From the NCBI GenBank assembly GCA_017525855.1, contig JAFXSE010000118.1, positions 62,001 to 126,000 on the forward strand: a stretch of DNA of 64,000 nt. Reading direction: 5' to 3'. The stretch is from Bacilli bacterium (GTDB lineage Bacteria > Bacillota > Bacilli > RF39 > UBA660). Under the pieces are notes generated by a model. That model did no database searches. It was not told where the DNA came from and was given only the letters and a program-made list of their open reading frames with translations. Positions 8,506 to 16,050 of this stretch are shown here, in pieces. How positions within the stretch are numbered: position 1 is the stretch's first letter; the number at the start of each line of letters is the position of its first letter. The translations under genes and the position numbers were made by a program.

Positions 8506-9135
8506 ATGAAAGAAAAATACATAGTAAATAGCAAGAATAAATATAGAGAAATAAAAAAAAGAAAAATATTTTTAATATTACTAATATTATGTGCTATAAG
8601 TTTAATCTGTGGTATATTATTTCTTGCATTTTTAGATAAAAACGGTAAACAAATAACAGTAAACACTATTACATCTTTTTTTAAAGAGTTAAGCACTAAA
8701 CCCAATAAAGATCTTATTATCAATACACTTAAAAATAATATCCTAATAACAATAATTATGTGGTTATTAGGTGTATCATTGTTTGGAGTTATATTTGAAT
8801 TACTATTTTTAGCTATAAAAAGCTTTACTCTAGGTTTTTCTATTACTTCATTTATATATACTTTCAAATTTAAAGGAATATATTTAAGCATATTATATCT
8901 TTTTCCAAGCATTTTTAATTTAATTATTTATTTCATACTAGGATTTTTTGCAACTAACTATTCAATATATTTATTTAATTATCTTTTTAAAAACAAAGAA
9001 CACAACTTGAAATTATTAATGAAAAAATATATAAAAGTACTTCTAATTTCAATGATATTACTATTTATTAGTAGCATTATTGAAATATTTATTGTTCCAT
9101 ACATTCTAAAACTTTTTACAAAAACTCTTTTCTAA
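8506..9135 (+). CDS. spoIIM: Stage II sporulation protein M family
   Basis: SpoIIM works with SpoIID and SpoIIP in the peptidoglycan-hydrolysis machine that drives forespore engulfment. This 209-residue protein has five or six TM helices and the family features FGVIFELLFLAIKSFTLGF and the C-terminal SSIIEIFIVPYIL. A GGTGATATAA site precedes ATG 8506. SpoIID and SpoIIP are not in the window. SpoIIM-like proteins also occur outside sporulation, so the family call is firmer than the role. Confidence 0.8.
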   Translation: MKEKYIVNSKNKYREIKKRKIFLILLILCAISLICGILFLAFLDKNGKQITVNTITSFFKELSTKPNKDLIINTLKNNILITIIMWLLGVSLFGVIFELLFLAIKSFTLGFSITSFIYTFKFKGIYLSILYLFPSIFNLIIYFILGFFATNYSIYLFNYLFKNKEHNLKLLMKKYIKVLLISMILLFISSIIEIFIVPYILKLFTKTLF

Positions 9136-9143
9136 GCTATAAT
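9115..9143 (+). promoter_or_regulatory. Promoter of mnmA
   Basis: TTTACA (9115-9120), a 17-bp spacer and TATAAT (9138-9143), located at the end of spoIIM and 18 bases before the mnmA ATG. It leaves a very short leader. Confidence 0.65.
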
Positions 9144-9160
9144 ATAGTTGGTGATTTATT

Positions 9161-10273
9161 ATGGACAAAAAAACGGTTGTCATTGGAATGAGTGGAGGAG
9201 TAGATTCAAGTGTTTCTGCCATTCTATTAAAAGAGAAGGGATATAATGTAATTGGACTTTTCATGAGAAATTGGGATAGCTCAATTAATAATGATTACTT
9301 AGGTAACCCTAATTTAAACAATAACATCTGTCCTCAAGAACAAGACTATAATGATGCTTTAGCTGTGTGTAAAAAAATAGGTATACCTCTACATCGCGTG
9401 GATTTTGTTAAAGAATATTGGGATAATGTTTTTGAATACTTTTTAACCGAATTAAAAAAAGGAAGAACCCCTAACCCAGACATAATGTGTAATAAATATA
9501 TAAAATTTGATTACTTTGTAAGAGAAGCTTTAAAACTAGGAGCAGACTTTATAGCAACAGGTCACTATGCAAAAATGGAAGATGGTTATTTAAAAAGAAG
9601 CCATGATCAAAATAAAGATCAAACATATTTTTTATCTCAATTATCAAAAGAACAACTAAAAAACGTTATTTTCCCTTTGGGTGATATAGATAAACCAGAA
9701 GTAAGAAAAATTGCCTCTCAATACAATTTAGAAACGGCAACAAAAAAAGATTCAACTGGTATTTGTTTTATAGGAGAAAGAAACTTTAAAAACTTTTTAA
9801 AAAACTATCTCCCAAACCAAGAAGGCGATATAGTTGATATAAAAACAAAAAAAGTTCTTGGTAAACATATAGGGTTAATGTATTATACAATAGGGCAGAG
9901 AAAAGGATTAGAAGTAGGTGGAACAAAAGATAAATTGTTTGTTGTAGGAAAAGATTTAAATAAAAACATTTTATATGTATGTGAAGGTGAAAACAATGAA
10001 TACTTGTATTCAGATAGTTGTATTGTAGAAAACGTAAATTTTAATTGCGATTTAAGACCTACTAAAATGACTGCTAAATTTAGATATAGACAACAAGACA
10101 ATGAAGTAAACGTCGAATATTTAGAAGATGGTAATTTATTAGTTAAATATGATCAAGTTAAAAGTGTAACTCCAGGACAAGCATGTGTGTTTTATAAAGA
10201 TGACATTTGTCTTGGGGGAGGCATTATAAAAGAAGTAAGAAAAAATAACAAAAAACTATGGTATTTATTATAA
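9161..10273 (+). CDS. mnmA: tRNA-specific 2-thiouridylase
   Basis: MnmA activates U34 of tRNA-Lys, Glu and Gln by adenylation and inserts sulfur, giving the 2-thio group of the wobble base. The 370-residue protein has the PP-loop GMSGGVDSS (9-17), the catalytic Cys110 in NPDIMCNKY and the sulfur-carrying Cys202 in STGICFIGERNF. GLMYYTIGQRKGL and the C-terminal TPGQACVFY are also family-typical. Length is normal. GGTGATTTATT precedes ATG 9161, and a promoter lies at 9115-9143. Confidence 0.97.
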   Translation: MDKKTVVIGMSGGVDSSVSAILLKEKGYNVIGLFMRNWDSSINNDYLGNPNLNNNICPQEQDYNDALAVCKKIGIPLHRVDFVKEYWDNVFEYFLTELKKGRTPNPDIMCNKYIKFDYFVREALKLGADFIATGHYAKMEDGYLKRSHDQNKDQTYFLSQLSKEQLKNVIFPLGDIDKPEVRKIASQYNLETATKKDSTGICFIGERNFKNFLKNYLPNQEGDIVDIKTKKVLGKHIGLMYYTIGQRKGLEVGGTKDKLFVVGKDLNKNILYVCEGENNEYLYSDSCIVENVNFNCDLRPTKMTAKFRYRQQDNEVNVEYLEDGNLLVKYDQVKSVTPGQACVFYKDDICLGGGIIKEVRKNNKKLWYLL

Positions 10274-10312
10274 AAGTCAACAATTTTTTAAAAAAAATAT
10301 GTCAATTTACAC

Positions 10313-10340
10313 TTGACTATTTACGTAAAACTGATAAAAT
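10313..10340 (+). promoter_or_regulatory. Promoter with embedded palindrome, HTH-regulator gene
   Basis: TTGACT (10313-10318), a 16-bp spacer, TAAAAT (10335-10340). The spacer contains the perfect palindrome TTTACGTAAA (10320-10329), an ideal operator position for a dimeric repressor. The downstream gene encodes an HTH protein, so autoregulation is a reasonable inference. Confidence 0.65.
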
Positions 10341-10361
10341 TAATTTAGGAGGGTAGCAATT

Positions 10362-11129
10362 ATGCAGGAGTTATATAGATTAATAAATGAATTAGGAATA
10401 TCTAAAGTTAGATTAGCAAAATATTTAGGAGTATCGCGTCAAATGCTATACAATTATTTATCATTACCTTCTTTAGATGAATGGCCAAAAGAAAAGTCAG
10501 TAAAACTATTGAGTTTACTAAATATAAAGAGTGGGGAAGAGTTAAAAGATATAGTGGTTAATGGTGACTACATCATTGAAATAGAAAACAGATTAAATGA
10601 AACAGTAAAAGATTCATCTAGTCGTGAAATAGTTGCAGATTTAAAAGGATTTAATAAAAAAGAACAAGAAGTTTTATCTGATATTATTAATCTATTAAAA
10701 GAAAAACTTGCAGATGATAAAACAAAAGATACATATTACAGTTATATTTATCTTCATCATTTTCTACAATCTATGGAAACTGCAGGAGAATTAAAATATA
10801 TACTAGCTTATATGTCAAAATCTCTAGGTTTTACTAACCCTAATGATTTTGTATTTAATAAAGATAAACAGTTTGTATTTGAAAGTATAATGTTTTCTGC
10901 TATGACACTATATAATAATGGAGGATCATCAAAAACTAAACTTGCAGAAGCTCATAAACGTTTTGTAGAAGATATTGAACATAAAAAAGAAGAAAAACTA
11001 AGTAGAACTCAAGAATTAAATACAGCTAAAGTACAAGCCCTAAAAGAATTAGGTTATAATGAAATAAATGAAAATAACGCTAAAGAAGTATTAGAAAAAA
11101 TAGCTGAAATTCAATCAAGAAAAGTATAA
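10362..11129 (+). CDS. HTH (XRE-like) DNA-binding protein with unknown C-terminal region
   Basis: Residues 1-40 form a lambda-repressor-like helix-turn-helix: LINELGISKVRLAKYLGVSRQ followed by LYNYLSL. The remaining 200 residues are helical and charged, without a recognised domain; they hold a hydrophobic middle (about 125-190) and a Glu/Lys-rich end. It has 255 residues. AGGAGGG precedes ATG 10362, and a strong promoter with a palindrome lies just before that. A terminator follows. The target is unknown; the palindrome in its own promoter is the obvious first candidate. Confidence 0.78.
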   Translation: MQELYRLINELGISKVRLAKYLGVSRQMLYNYLSLPSLDEWPKEKSVKLLSLLNIKSGEELKDIVVNGDYIIEIENRLNETVKDSSSREIVADLKGFNKKEQEVLSDIINLLKEKLADDKTKDTYYSYIYLHHFLQSMETAGELKYILAYMSKSLGFTNPNDFVFNKDKQFVFESIMFSAMTLYNNGGSSKTKLAEAHKRFVEDIEHKKEEKLSRTQELNTAKVQALKELGYNEINENNAKEVLEKIAEIQSRKV

Positions 11130-11161
11130 TACTTTCTTTGAAAGAGTAGTATAAAGAAAAG

Positions 11162-11194
11162 AACCATAATTAAAAATATTATGGTTTTTATTAT
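11162..11194 (+). terminator. Terminator of the HTH-regulator gene
   Basis: AACCATAAT (11162-11170) pairs with ATTATGGTT (11178-11186) over a 7-nt loop, followed by TTTATTATT. Confidence 0.8.
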
Positions 11195-11459
11195 TATATA
11201 TAAAATAACAATTTATAGAAGTTAACATAATATCAATTATAGGAAGTTATATATAATTGTTTAAAAAAATCATTTCAAATATACATATTATATATTCATA
11301 TGCATATTTCTATACATTATATTATATGTAACTACATAGTATTACTTATTCATTATATAGTATTAATAATATAATTAATTATTTATAATTATACAAACTC
11401 ATTTATAGAAATTGAAATAATGATTAATAGTTAACTATCTTATTCATTTAGTTTAATTT

Positions 11460-11508
11460 AAGCAATCGAGATTAAGTTAGATGTATAATTATTAACCTCA
11501 ATTACAAT
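11460..11508 (+). repeat. 49-bp imperfect direct repeat, copy 1
   Basis: Begins AAGCAATCGA and ends CAATTACAAT. It aligns without gaps to 11566-11614 with 39 of 49 identical bases, 106 bp apart. The spacer contains the only GC-rich patch of this stretch (CCCGG at 11521-11525). Confidence 0.75.
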
Positions 11509-11565
11509 TATTTTATATTTCCCGGTTGTTATTATTATAATGATTTAAAAATACAAATTAATTTT

Positions 11566-11614
11566 AAGCAATCGAAATCAAATTTTATGTATAGTTCTTC
11601 ACTTCAATTCCAAT
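11566..11614 (+). repeat. 49-bp imperfect direct repeat, copy 2
   Basis: Begins AAGCAATCGA and ends CAATTCCAAT; second copy of the repeat at 11460-11508. The shared 5' decamer is identical and the divergence is spread across the rest, suggesting an old duplication under some constraint or two members of a small dispersed family. Confidence 0.75.
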
Positions 11615-11662
11615 ATTAAATATACAATCAATAGTTAATAAGTTTATATTATTTGAATATAA

Positions 11663-11719
11663 AGTAGGGGACCTATCAAAAAAAGAATAGTTGTTTACTA
11701 ACTATCCCTTTCCCCTACT
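11663..11719 (-). terminator. Nested-hairpin terminator of the xerD-deoB operon
   Basis: On the minus strand an inner stem ATAGTT/AACTAT (11687-11692 and 11700-11705) is followed by seven T (11678-11684), a standard intrinsic terminator. An outer stem AGTAGGGG/CCCCTACT (11663-11670, 11712-11719) encloses both. The G-rich outer stem is striking in this AT-rich sequence. Confidence 0.75.
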
Positions 11720-11726
11720 ACTTTAT

Positions 11727-12896
11727 TTATTCCAATTCATCTAATACACTAATTCCTAATTCTGTTTTTTCAAGTTCAAAATTATCAGCAATAGTAGCGC
11801 CAATTGAACCAAGTGAGCTTAAAGGAGAAAGCTTTTTAGGATTAGAAAAACCGATACTATAGAAAATTACAGGAACATTTTCTCGTGTATGATAATTTCC
11901 TTCGAATGTTGGATCATTACCATGATCAGCTGTAATTATTAATAAATCATCTAATTCTAATTTATTTAGTATAATAGGTATTTCAACATCAAGCTCTTCA
12001 AGAGCGTTTCTATACCCTTCTACATCCCTATTATGTCCGAAATTAGAATCAAAGTCATTTAAATTAACCATACAAAGACCTGTAAATCTCTTATCCATTA
12101 TATTAAGTAATTTATTAACAGCTTCTTGATTATCAGATACTTTAATTATCTTATTAATACCATTATTATCAAATATATCATTAACTTTACCTATACCGAT
12201 AACATTATACTTATTATCACTTAATTCGTTTAAAATAGTCCTTTTAGGAGGTTTAATACTATAATCCTTACGACTTACATTACTTAACTTATATTTACCA
12301 GGTTTTCCAGTAAAAGGTCTTGCTATTACTCTAGCAACTTTCCATTTATCATCAAGCGTTATTTGTCTAATTCTTTCACAATATTGATATAATGTAGAAA
12401 CAGGAATAACGTCTTCATGTGCAGCAACTTGCAAGTCAGAATCAGCAGAAGTATAAATAATTAATGAACCATAACTCTGCTCTAACTCCCCTAGTTCATT
12501 TATAATATCAATACTATTACCACATGATTTATTACCAATAATTCGTCTTCCAGTAACTTGCTCGATTTGATTTAATAAATCGTTAGGAAAGCCATCATTA
12601 AATGTCTTAAAAACAGTTGAAGATGAAATTCCCATCATTTCATAATGGCCATTTAAACTATCTTTACCAATATTTGTAGGTTTAGCAATAGTATAATATG
12701 CATCAACATTATCATTATCATCCATATTAATTGTATTTAGTAATCCTATTTTTTTTAAATTGGGTATAAATAGCTCTGTTTGCTCTAAAACATGACCTAA
12801 AGTATTAGCCCCCTTAGAGTTATACTGAGAAGCATCATCTGCTTCCCCTACTCCTAATGAATCTAAAATCATTAAGAAAATTCTTTTAAACTTCAT
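11727..12896 (-). CDS. deoB: Phosphopentomutase
   Basis: DeoB interconverts ribose-1-phosphate and ribose-5-phosphate (and the deoxy forms) in nucleoside salvage. The 389-residue protein is an alkaline-phosphatase-superfamily enzyme with metal ligands visible in MILDSLGVGEAD (Asp12), NDFDSNFGHNRDVEGY, ITADHGNDPTFEGN and YHTREN. The phosphorylated residue position reads GKDSLNGHYEMMG, so Ser80 stands where the family usually has Thr (GKDTxTGHWE). It lies 2 bases after xerD, the order found in Bacillus (xerD-drm), without the following pupG. Confidence 0.95.
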   Translation of the reverse strand: MKFKRIFLMILDSLGVGEADDASQYNSKGANTLGHVLEQTELFIPNLKKIGLLNTINMDDNDNVDAYYTIAKPTNIGKDSLNGHYEMMGISSSTVFKTFNDGFPNDLLNQIEQVTGRRIIGNKSCGNSIDIINELGELEQSYGSLIIYTSADSDLQVAAHEDVIPVSTLYQYCERIRQITLDDKWKVARVIARPFTGKPGKYKLSNVSRKDYSIKPPKRTILNELSDNKYNVIGIGKVNDIFDNNGINKIIKVSDNQEAVNKLLNIMDKRFTGLCMVNLNDFDSNFGHNRDVEGYRNALEELDVEIPIILNKLELDDLLIITADHGNDPTFEGNYHTRENVPVIFYSIGFSNPKKLSPLSSLGSIGATIADNFELEKTELGISVLDELE

Positions 12897-12898
12897 AT

Positions 12899-13807
12899 TT
12901 ACTCACCTTTTTCCTTTTTAGTACGCGGATGATATGAAACATAATCATTTTTTACTTTATTATCACTAACATGCGTATAAATTCTAGTTGTAGATATATC
13001 AGAATGTCCTAACATCTCCTGAATACTTTTAAGATCAGCACCACTATTTAATAAATGTGTTGCAAAACTATGTCTTAAAGTATGAGGAGATACATCTTCA
13101 TTTAACCCTTTTTCTTTTAAAAGAGCCTTCAAATTCTTAAAAAATCCTTGTCGTGTAATCTTTTTTCCATGGTTATTTAAAAACAAAGCATCGCACATAT
13201 CTTTCTTAACTAATGAACTTCTAATATCCATATATTGATTTAAATAATACATAGAATATTCACCTAAAGGTATTATTCTTTCTTTGTTACCTTTACCAAT
13301 AATTCTAATGAAACAATTAGTAAAATCAATATTATTTAAAGTAAGATTAACTAATTCTGAAACCCTAAGACCAGTTCCATACATCAATTCTAACATAGCT
13401 TTATTACGATAGTCAAATGGAGTCTTTAAAGTAATATCCATTAATTTATCAACATCCTGAACAGATAAAGCTTTAATAACATGTTTTCTTAACTTAGGCC
13501 TTTTTATCCCAACAGCTACATTTTTACTAGTAATATTTTCTTTTTCTAAATATGAATGATAATTCTTAATAGAAGTTAGCTTTCTAGCAACAGTAGAAAT
13601 CTCATCATGACTACTTTCATTTAAAAACACTAAGTAATCCTCAATATCTGATGTTTTAATATCATTTGGTTTAAGAATACCCTTTTCAATCATATATAAA
13701 GCATACATATTTAAATCATTTTTATAAGACAAATATGTATTATCACTTAAGCCTTTATCAATCATACAGTAATTTAAAAATTCCAAAATAGACTCATCAA
13801 AATCCAT
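12899..13807 (-). CDS. xerD: Tyrosine recombinase XerD
   Basis: XerC/XerD-type recombinases resolve chromosome dimers at dif. The 302-residue protein has the N-terminal SAM-like core-binding domain (1-95) and a catalytic domain with the full set: Arg148 (GTGLRVSEL), Lys172 (GKGNKER), His242 and Arg245 (HTLRHSFATHLL), His268 (LGHSDISTT) and nucleophile Tyr277 (IYTHV). ATG 13807 is preferred over the GTG nine bases upstream because AAGGTGG (which includes that GTG) is the ribosome binding site. XerD rather than XerC is inferred from linkage to deoB. Confidence 0.93.
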   Translation of the reverse strand: MDFDESILEFLNYCMIDKGLSDNTYLSYKNDLNMYALYMIEKGILKPNDIKTSDIEDYLVFLNESSHDEISTVARKLTSIKNYHSYLEKENITSKNVAVGIKRPKLRKHVIKALSVQDVDKLMDITLKTPFDYRNKAMLELMYGTGLRVSELVNLTLNNIDFTNCFIRIIGKGNKERIIPLGEYSMYYLNQYMDIRSSLVKKDMCDALFLNNHGKKITRQGFFKNLKALLKEKGLNEDVSPHTLRHSFATHLLNSGADLKSIQEMLGHSDISTTRIYTHVSDNKVKNDYVSYHPRTKKEKGE

Positions 13808-13846
13808 TATTACCACCTTATATTATTATATAAAATTATTAATACT

Positions 13847-13874
13847 TTTACAACTTTACTTTTTTTGATACAAT
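13847..13874 (+). promoter_or_regulatory. Promoter of rarA
   Basis: TTTACA (13847-13852), a 16-bp spacer and TACAAT (13869-13874), 18 bases before the rarA ATG, in the divergent xerD/rarA gap. Confidence 0.55.
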
Positions 13875-13892
13875 ATATAGTGGTGAACGCAT

Positions 13893-15110
13893 ATGGAAAA
13901 ACCCTTAGCTTTAAAACTCGCTCCAAAATCACTTAAAGATGTAATTGGGCAAAGTCATTTAATTGGAAAAGATAAAATACTAACAAATTTAGTTAAAAAC
14001 AAAAAATTGTTTTCAATGATTTTATATGGAAAACCTGGAATTGGCAAAACTTCTATAGCAAACGCCATTATTAATGATTTGAAAGAACGTTTCCGTTTTT
14101 TTAATGCTACTATTAATACAAAAAAAGATTTAGATATAATTATAGAAGAAGCAAAAATGTATAATGGCATGATTCTAGTTTTAGATGAAATCCACCGTCT
14201 TAATAAAGACAAACAAGACATACTACTTCCACAACTAGAAAGTGGATTAATTACTCTAATTGGTATGACCACATCTAATCCCTATCATGCAATTAATCCA
14301 GCAATTAGAAGTAGATGTCAGTTATTTGAATTACAAGAATTAGACACAAAAGATATCATTAAAGGTCTAAAAAACGCAATTAAACATCCTGATTTAAAAG
14401 ATATTAAAATTGATAATAAAACAATAGAATTAATAGCTCATCTTTCCGGAAATGATCTAAGATACGCTTATAATTTACTTGAAGTATGTTACTATGCAAC
14501 AAGTGACAAAAAAATTGATGAAGAAGTAGTTAGAAAAATAAACAACAAACCTGTATTTTTCTCTGATAAAAATGAGGAAGGTCATTATGATGTATTAAGT
14601 GGTTTACAAAAATCTATTCGTGGAAGTGACGTTAATGCAAGTCTTCACTATGCAGCTAGACTGATTGTTGAAGGTGACTTAGATTCACTGTTTAGACGAT
14701 TGTCAGTGATTGCGTATGAAGATATAGGATTAGCCAATCCTAATATTGGTCCAAGACTTGATGCAGTTATTAATGCCTGTGAAAGGCTTGGACTTCCTGA
14801 GGCAAGAATTCCAATTAGTGAAATAATAGTTGAGATGGCATTATCTCCAAAAAGCAATACCGCACATATTGCCCTTGATGAAGCAATTAGCGATATTGAA
14901 AAAGGAAATGTAGGAACAATACCAAAACATATCAAAACAAATGCCTTAGAATATAAATATCCACATGACTATCCTAACAGTTATGTAGTCCAACAATATT
15001 TACCAGACAAATTAAAAAATAAAGAATACTATCACCCTAAAACAAACGGCTATGAAATAAATATTAAGACAGTTTATGACAAATTAAAAAAAATAAATGA
15101 TGAAAACTAA
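13893..15110 (+). CDS. rarA: Replication-associated recombination ATPase RarA (MgsA)
   Basis: A clamp-loader-like AAA+ ATPase that acts at stalled replication forks. The 405 residues include Walker A GKPGIGKTS (about 46-54), Walker B LVLDEIHRLNK (about 95-105), the sensor MTTSNP and arginine finger region AIRSRC. The C-terminal tetramerisation domain has GSDVNASLHYAARLI, YEDIGLANPN and the family-end EYKYPHDYPN. The N-terminal KPLALKLAPKSLKDVIGQSH is classical. ATG 13893 follows GGTGAACGCAT. Convergent with holA. Confidence 0.95.
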   Translation: MEKPLALKLAPKSLKDVIGQSHLIGKDKILTNLVKNKKLFSMILYGKPGIGKTSIANAIINDLKERFRFFNATINTKKDLDIIIEEAKMYNGMILVLDEIHRLNKDKQDILLPQLESGLITLIGMTTSNPYHAINPAIRSRCQLFELQELDTKDIIKGLKNAIKHPDLKDIKIDNKTIELIAHLSGNDLRYAYNLLEVCYYATSDKKIDEEVVRKINNKPVFFSDKNEEGHYDVLSGLQKSIRGSDVNASLHYAARLIVEGDLDSLFRRLSVIAYEDIGLANPNIGPRLDAVINACERLGLPEARIPISEIIVEMALSPKSNTAHIALDEAISDIEKGNVGTIPKHIKTNALEYKYPHDYPNSYVVQQYLPDKLKNKEYYHPKTNGYEINIKTVYDKLKKINDEN

Positions 15111-15123
15111 CATCATTTATTTT

Positions 15124-16050
15124 TTATATATTTATAATATACATTAAAATAGAACCTTTAGAATCAATTAACCCTGATTTAATTTTATAATCCATTTCAC
15201 TTAAATTCTTAATCAACTTTATTAATTCATGCCTATTAACATATCTTAATAATTCAATAGTCTTTTGTACCCTGTAAGGATGTTGTTCCAATTCTTTAGC
15301 AATTTCATCCTTCCTTTTATTCTTATCAAGTAACAAATCAATTTCCATCATTAATCTCAACTGACTCTCTAATAACCCAATTAATGATATATCATCAACT
15401 TGGTAATCCTCCAATAATTTATACTTTTCAATGGCCCTCTTTTTATCTTTAGAGGCAATATTTTTAATTAAGTCAAAAACTATATCATTAGAATTTCCAA
15501 GATGTTTTACCGCAAGTAAAGATACATCATGAACACTTATATTCATATCAGTATCCTTATATTGAATAAGTTTATCGCACTCTGTCTTAATAATATCAAT
15601 ATTATTATTAGAATACTCAATAAGCATATCAACTACACCATTTTCTAATTTATAATCTTTAAGTAACTTTTTAATTTCTTGAGAAATATTAACTTCCAAT
15701 TTTATAAAATTAGTTTTATTTTTTAATTCCTTATTAATCTTTTTAGTATTATTAAATTTTCTAGTTGTCATAATAAGTAGATTGTCATCATTACTTTGTT
15801 CTAAATACTTAAGTAAGTGTTTAGTACTCTTATCATCTTGTAAATAATCAATATTTTTAATAATAATTACTTTTTGTGATGATAAAAATGAATAAGTATC
15901 CAAATCTATTAAGGCATTATCTAAAGTATTATCATCTTCCAAATCATATATACTCATAGTAGCTTCTGAGAAACCATTTTTGATTAACTCATCAATTTTG
16001 TTATTCAATAAATAAATATCATCATAAACCAATAAATAATTATTTTTCAT
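15124..16050 (-). CDS. holA: DNA polymerase III delta subunit
   Basis: HolA opens the sliding clamp within the clamp-loader complex. The 308-residue protein has the delta architecture: an N-terminal Rossmann-like part with YLLVYDDIYLLNNKIDELI, SSQKVIIIKNIDYL and LLIMTTRKFN; a lid region; and the C-terminal collar with FDLIKNIASKDKKRAIEKYKLLE and LLESQLRLMMEIDLLL. Sequence is diverged, as usual for delta. Its ATG lies 11 bases inside the end of alaS, so it is the last gene of the alanine T-box operon. Confidence 0.88.
   Translation of the reverse strand: MKNNYLLVYDDIYLLNNKIDELIKNGFSEATMSIYDLEDDNTLDNALIDLDTYSFLSSQKVIIIKNIDYLQDDKSTKHLLKYLEQSNDDNLLIMTTRKFNNTKKINKELKNKTNFIKLEVNISQEIKKLLKDYKLENGVVDMLIEYSNNNIDIIKTECDKLIQYKDTDMNISVHDVSLLAVKHLGNSNDIVFDLIKNIASKDKKRAIEKYKLLEDYQVDDISLIGLLESQLRLMMEIDLLLDKNKRKDEIAKELEQHPYRVQKTIELLRYVNRHELIKLIKNLSEMDYKIKSGLIDSKGSILMYIINI

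Larger units (their letters stand above)
11190..11660. other. AT-rich non-coding stretch between two terminators
   Basis: About 470 bases with no credible coding frame on either strand: stops are frequent and no ribosome binding site is paired with an ORF. It holds the 49-bp direct repeat listed separately, a perfect 12-bp palindrome ATAGTTAACTAT (11427-11438), and two related ATTTATAGAA segments near 11210 and 11400. I see no tRNA-like or known riboswitch motif. Confidence 0.6.

Noticed and set aside
11460..11614. CRISPR array
   Set aside because: Only two copies, imperfect and 49 bp long, with no internal spacers of regular size and no cas genes.
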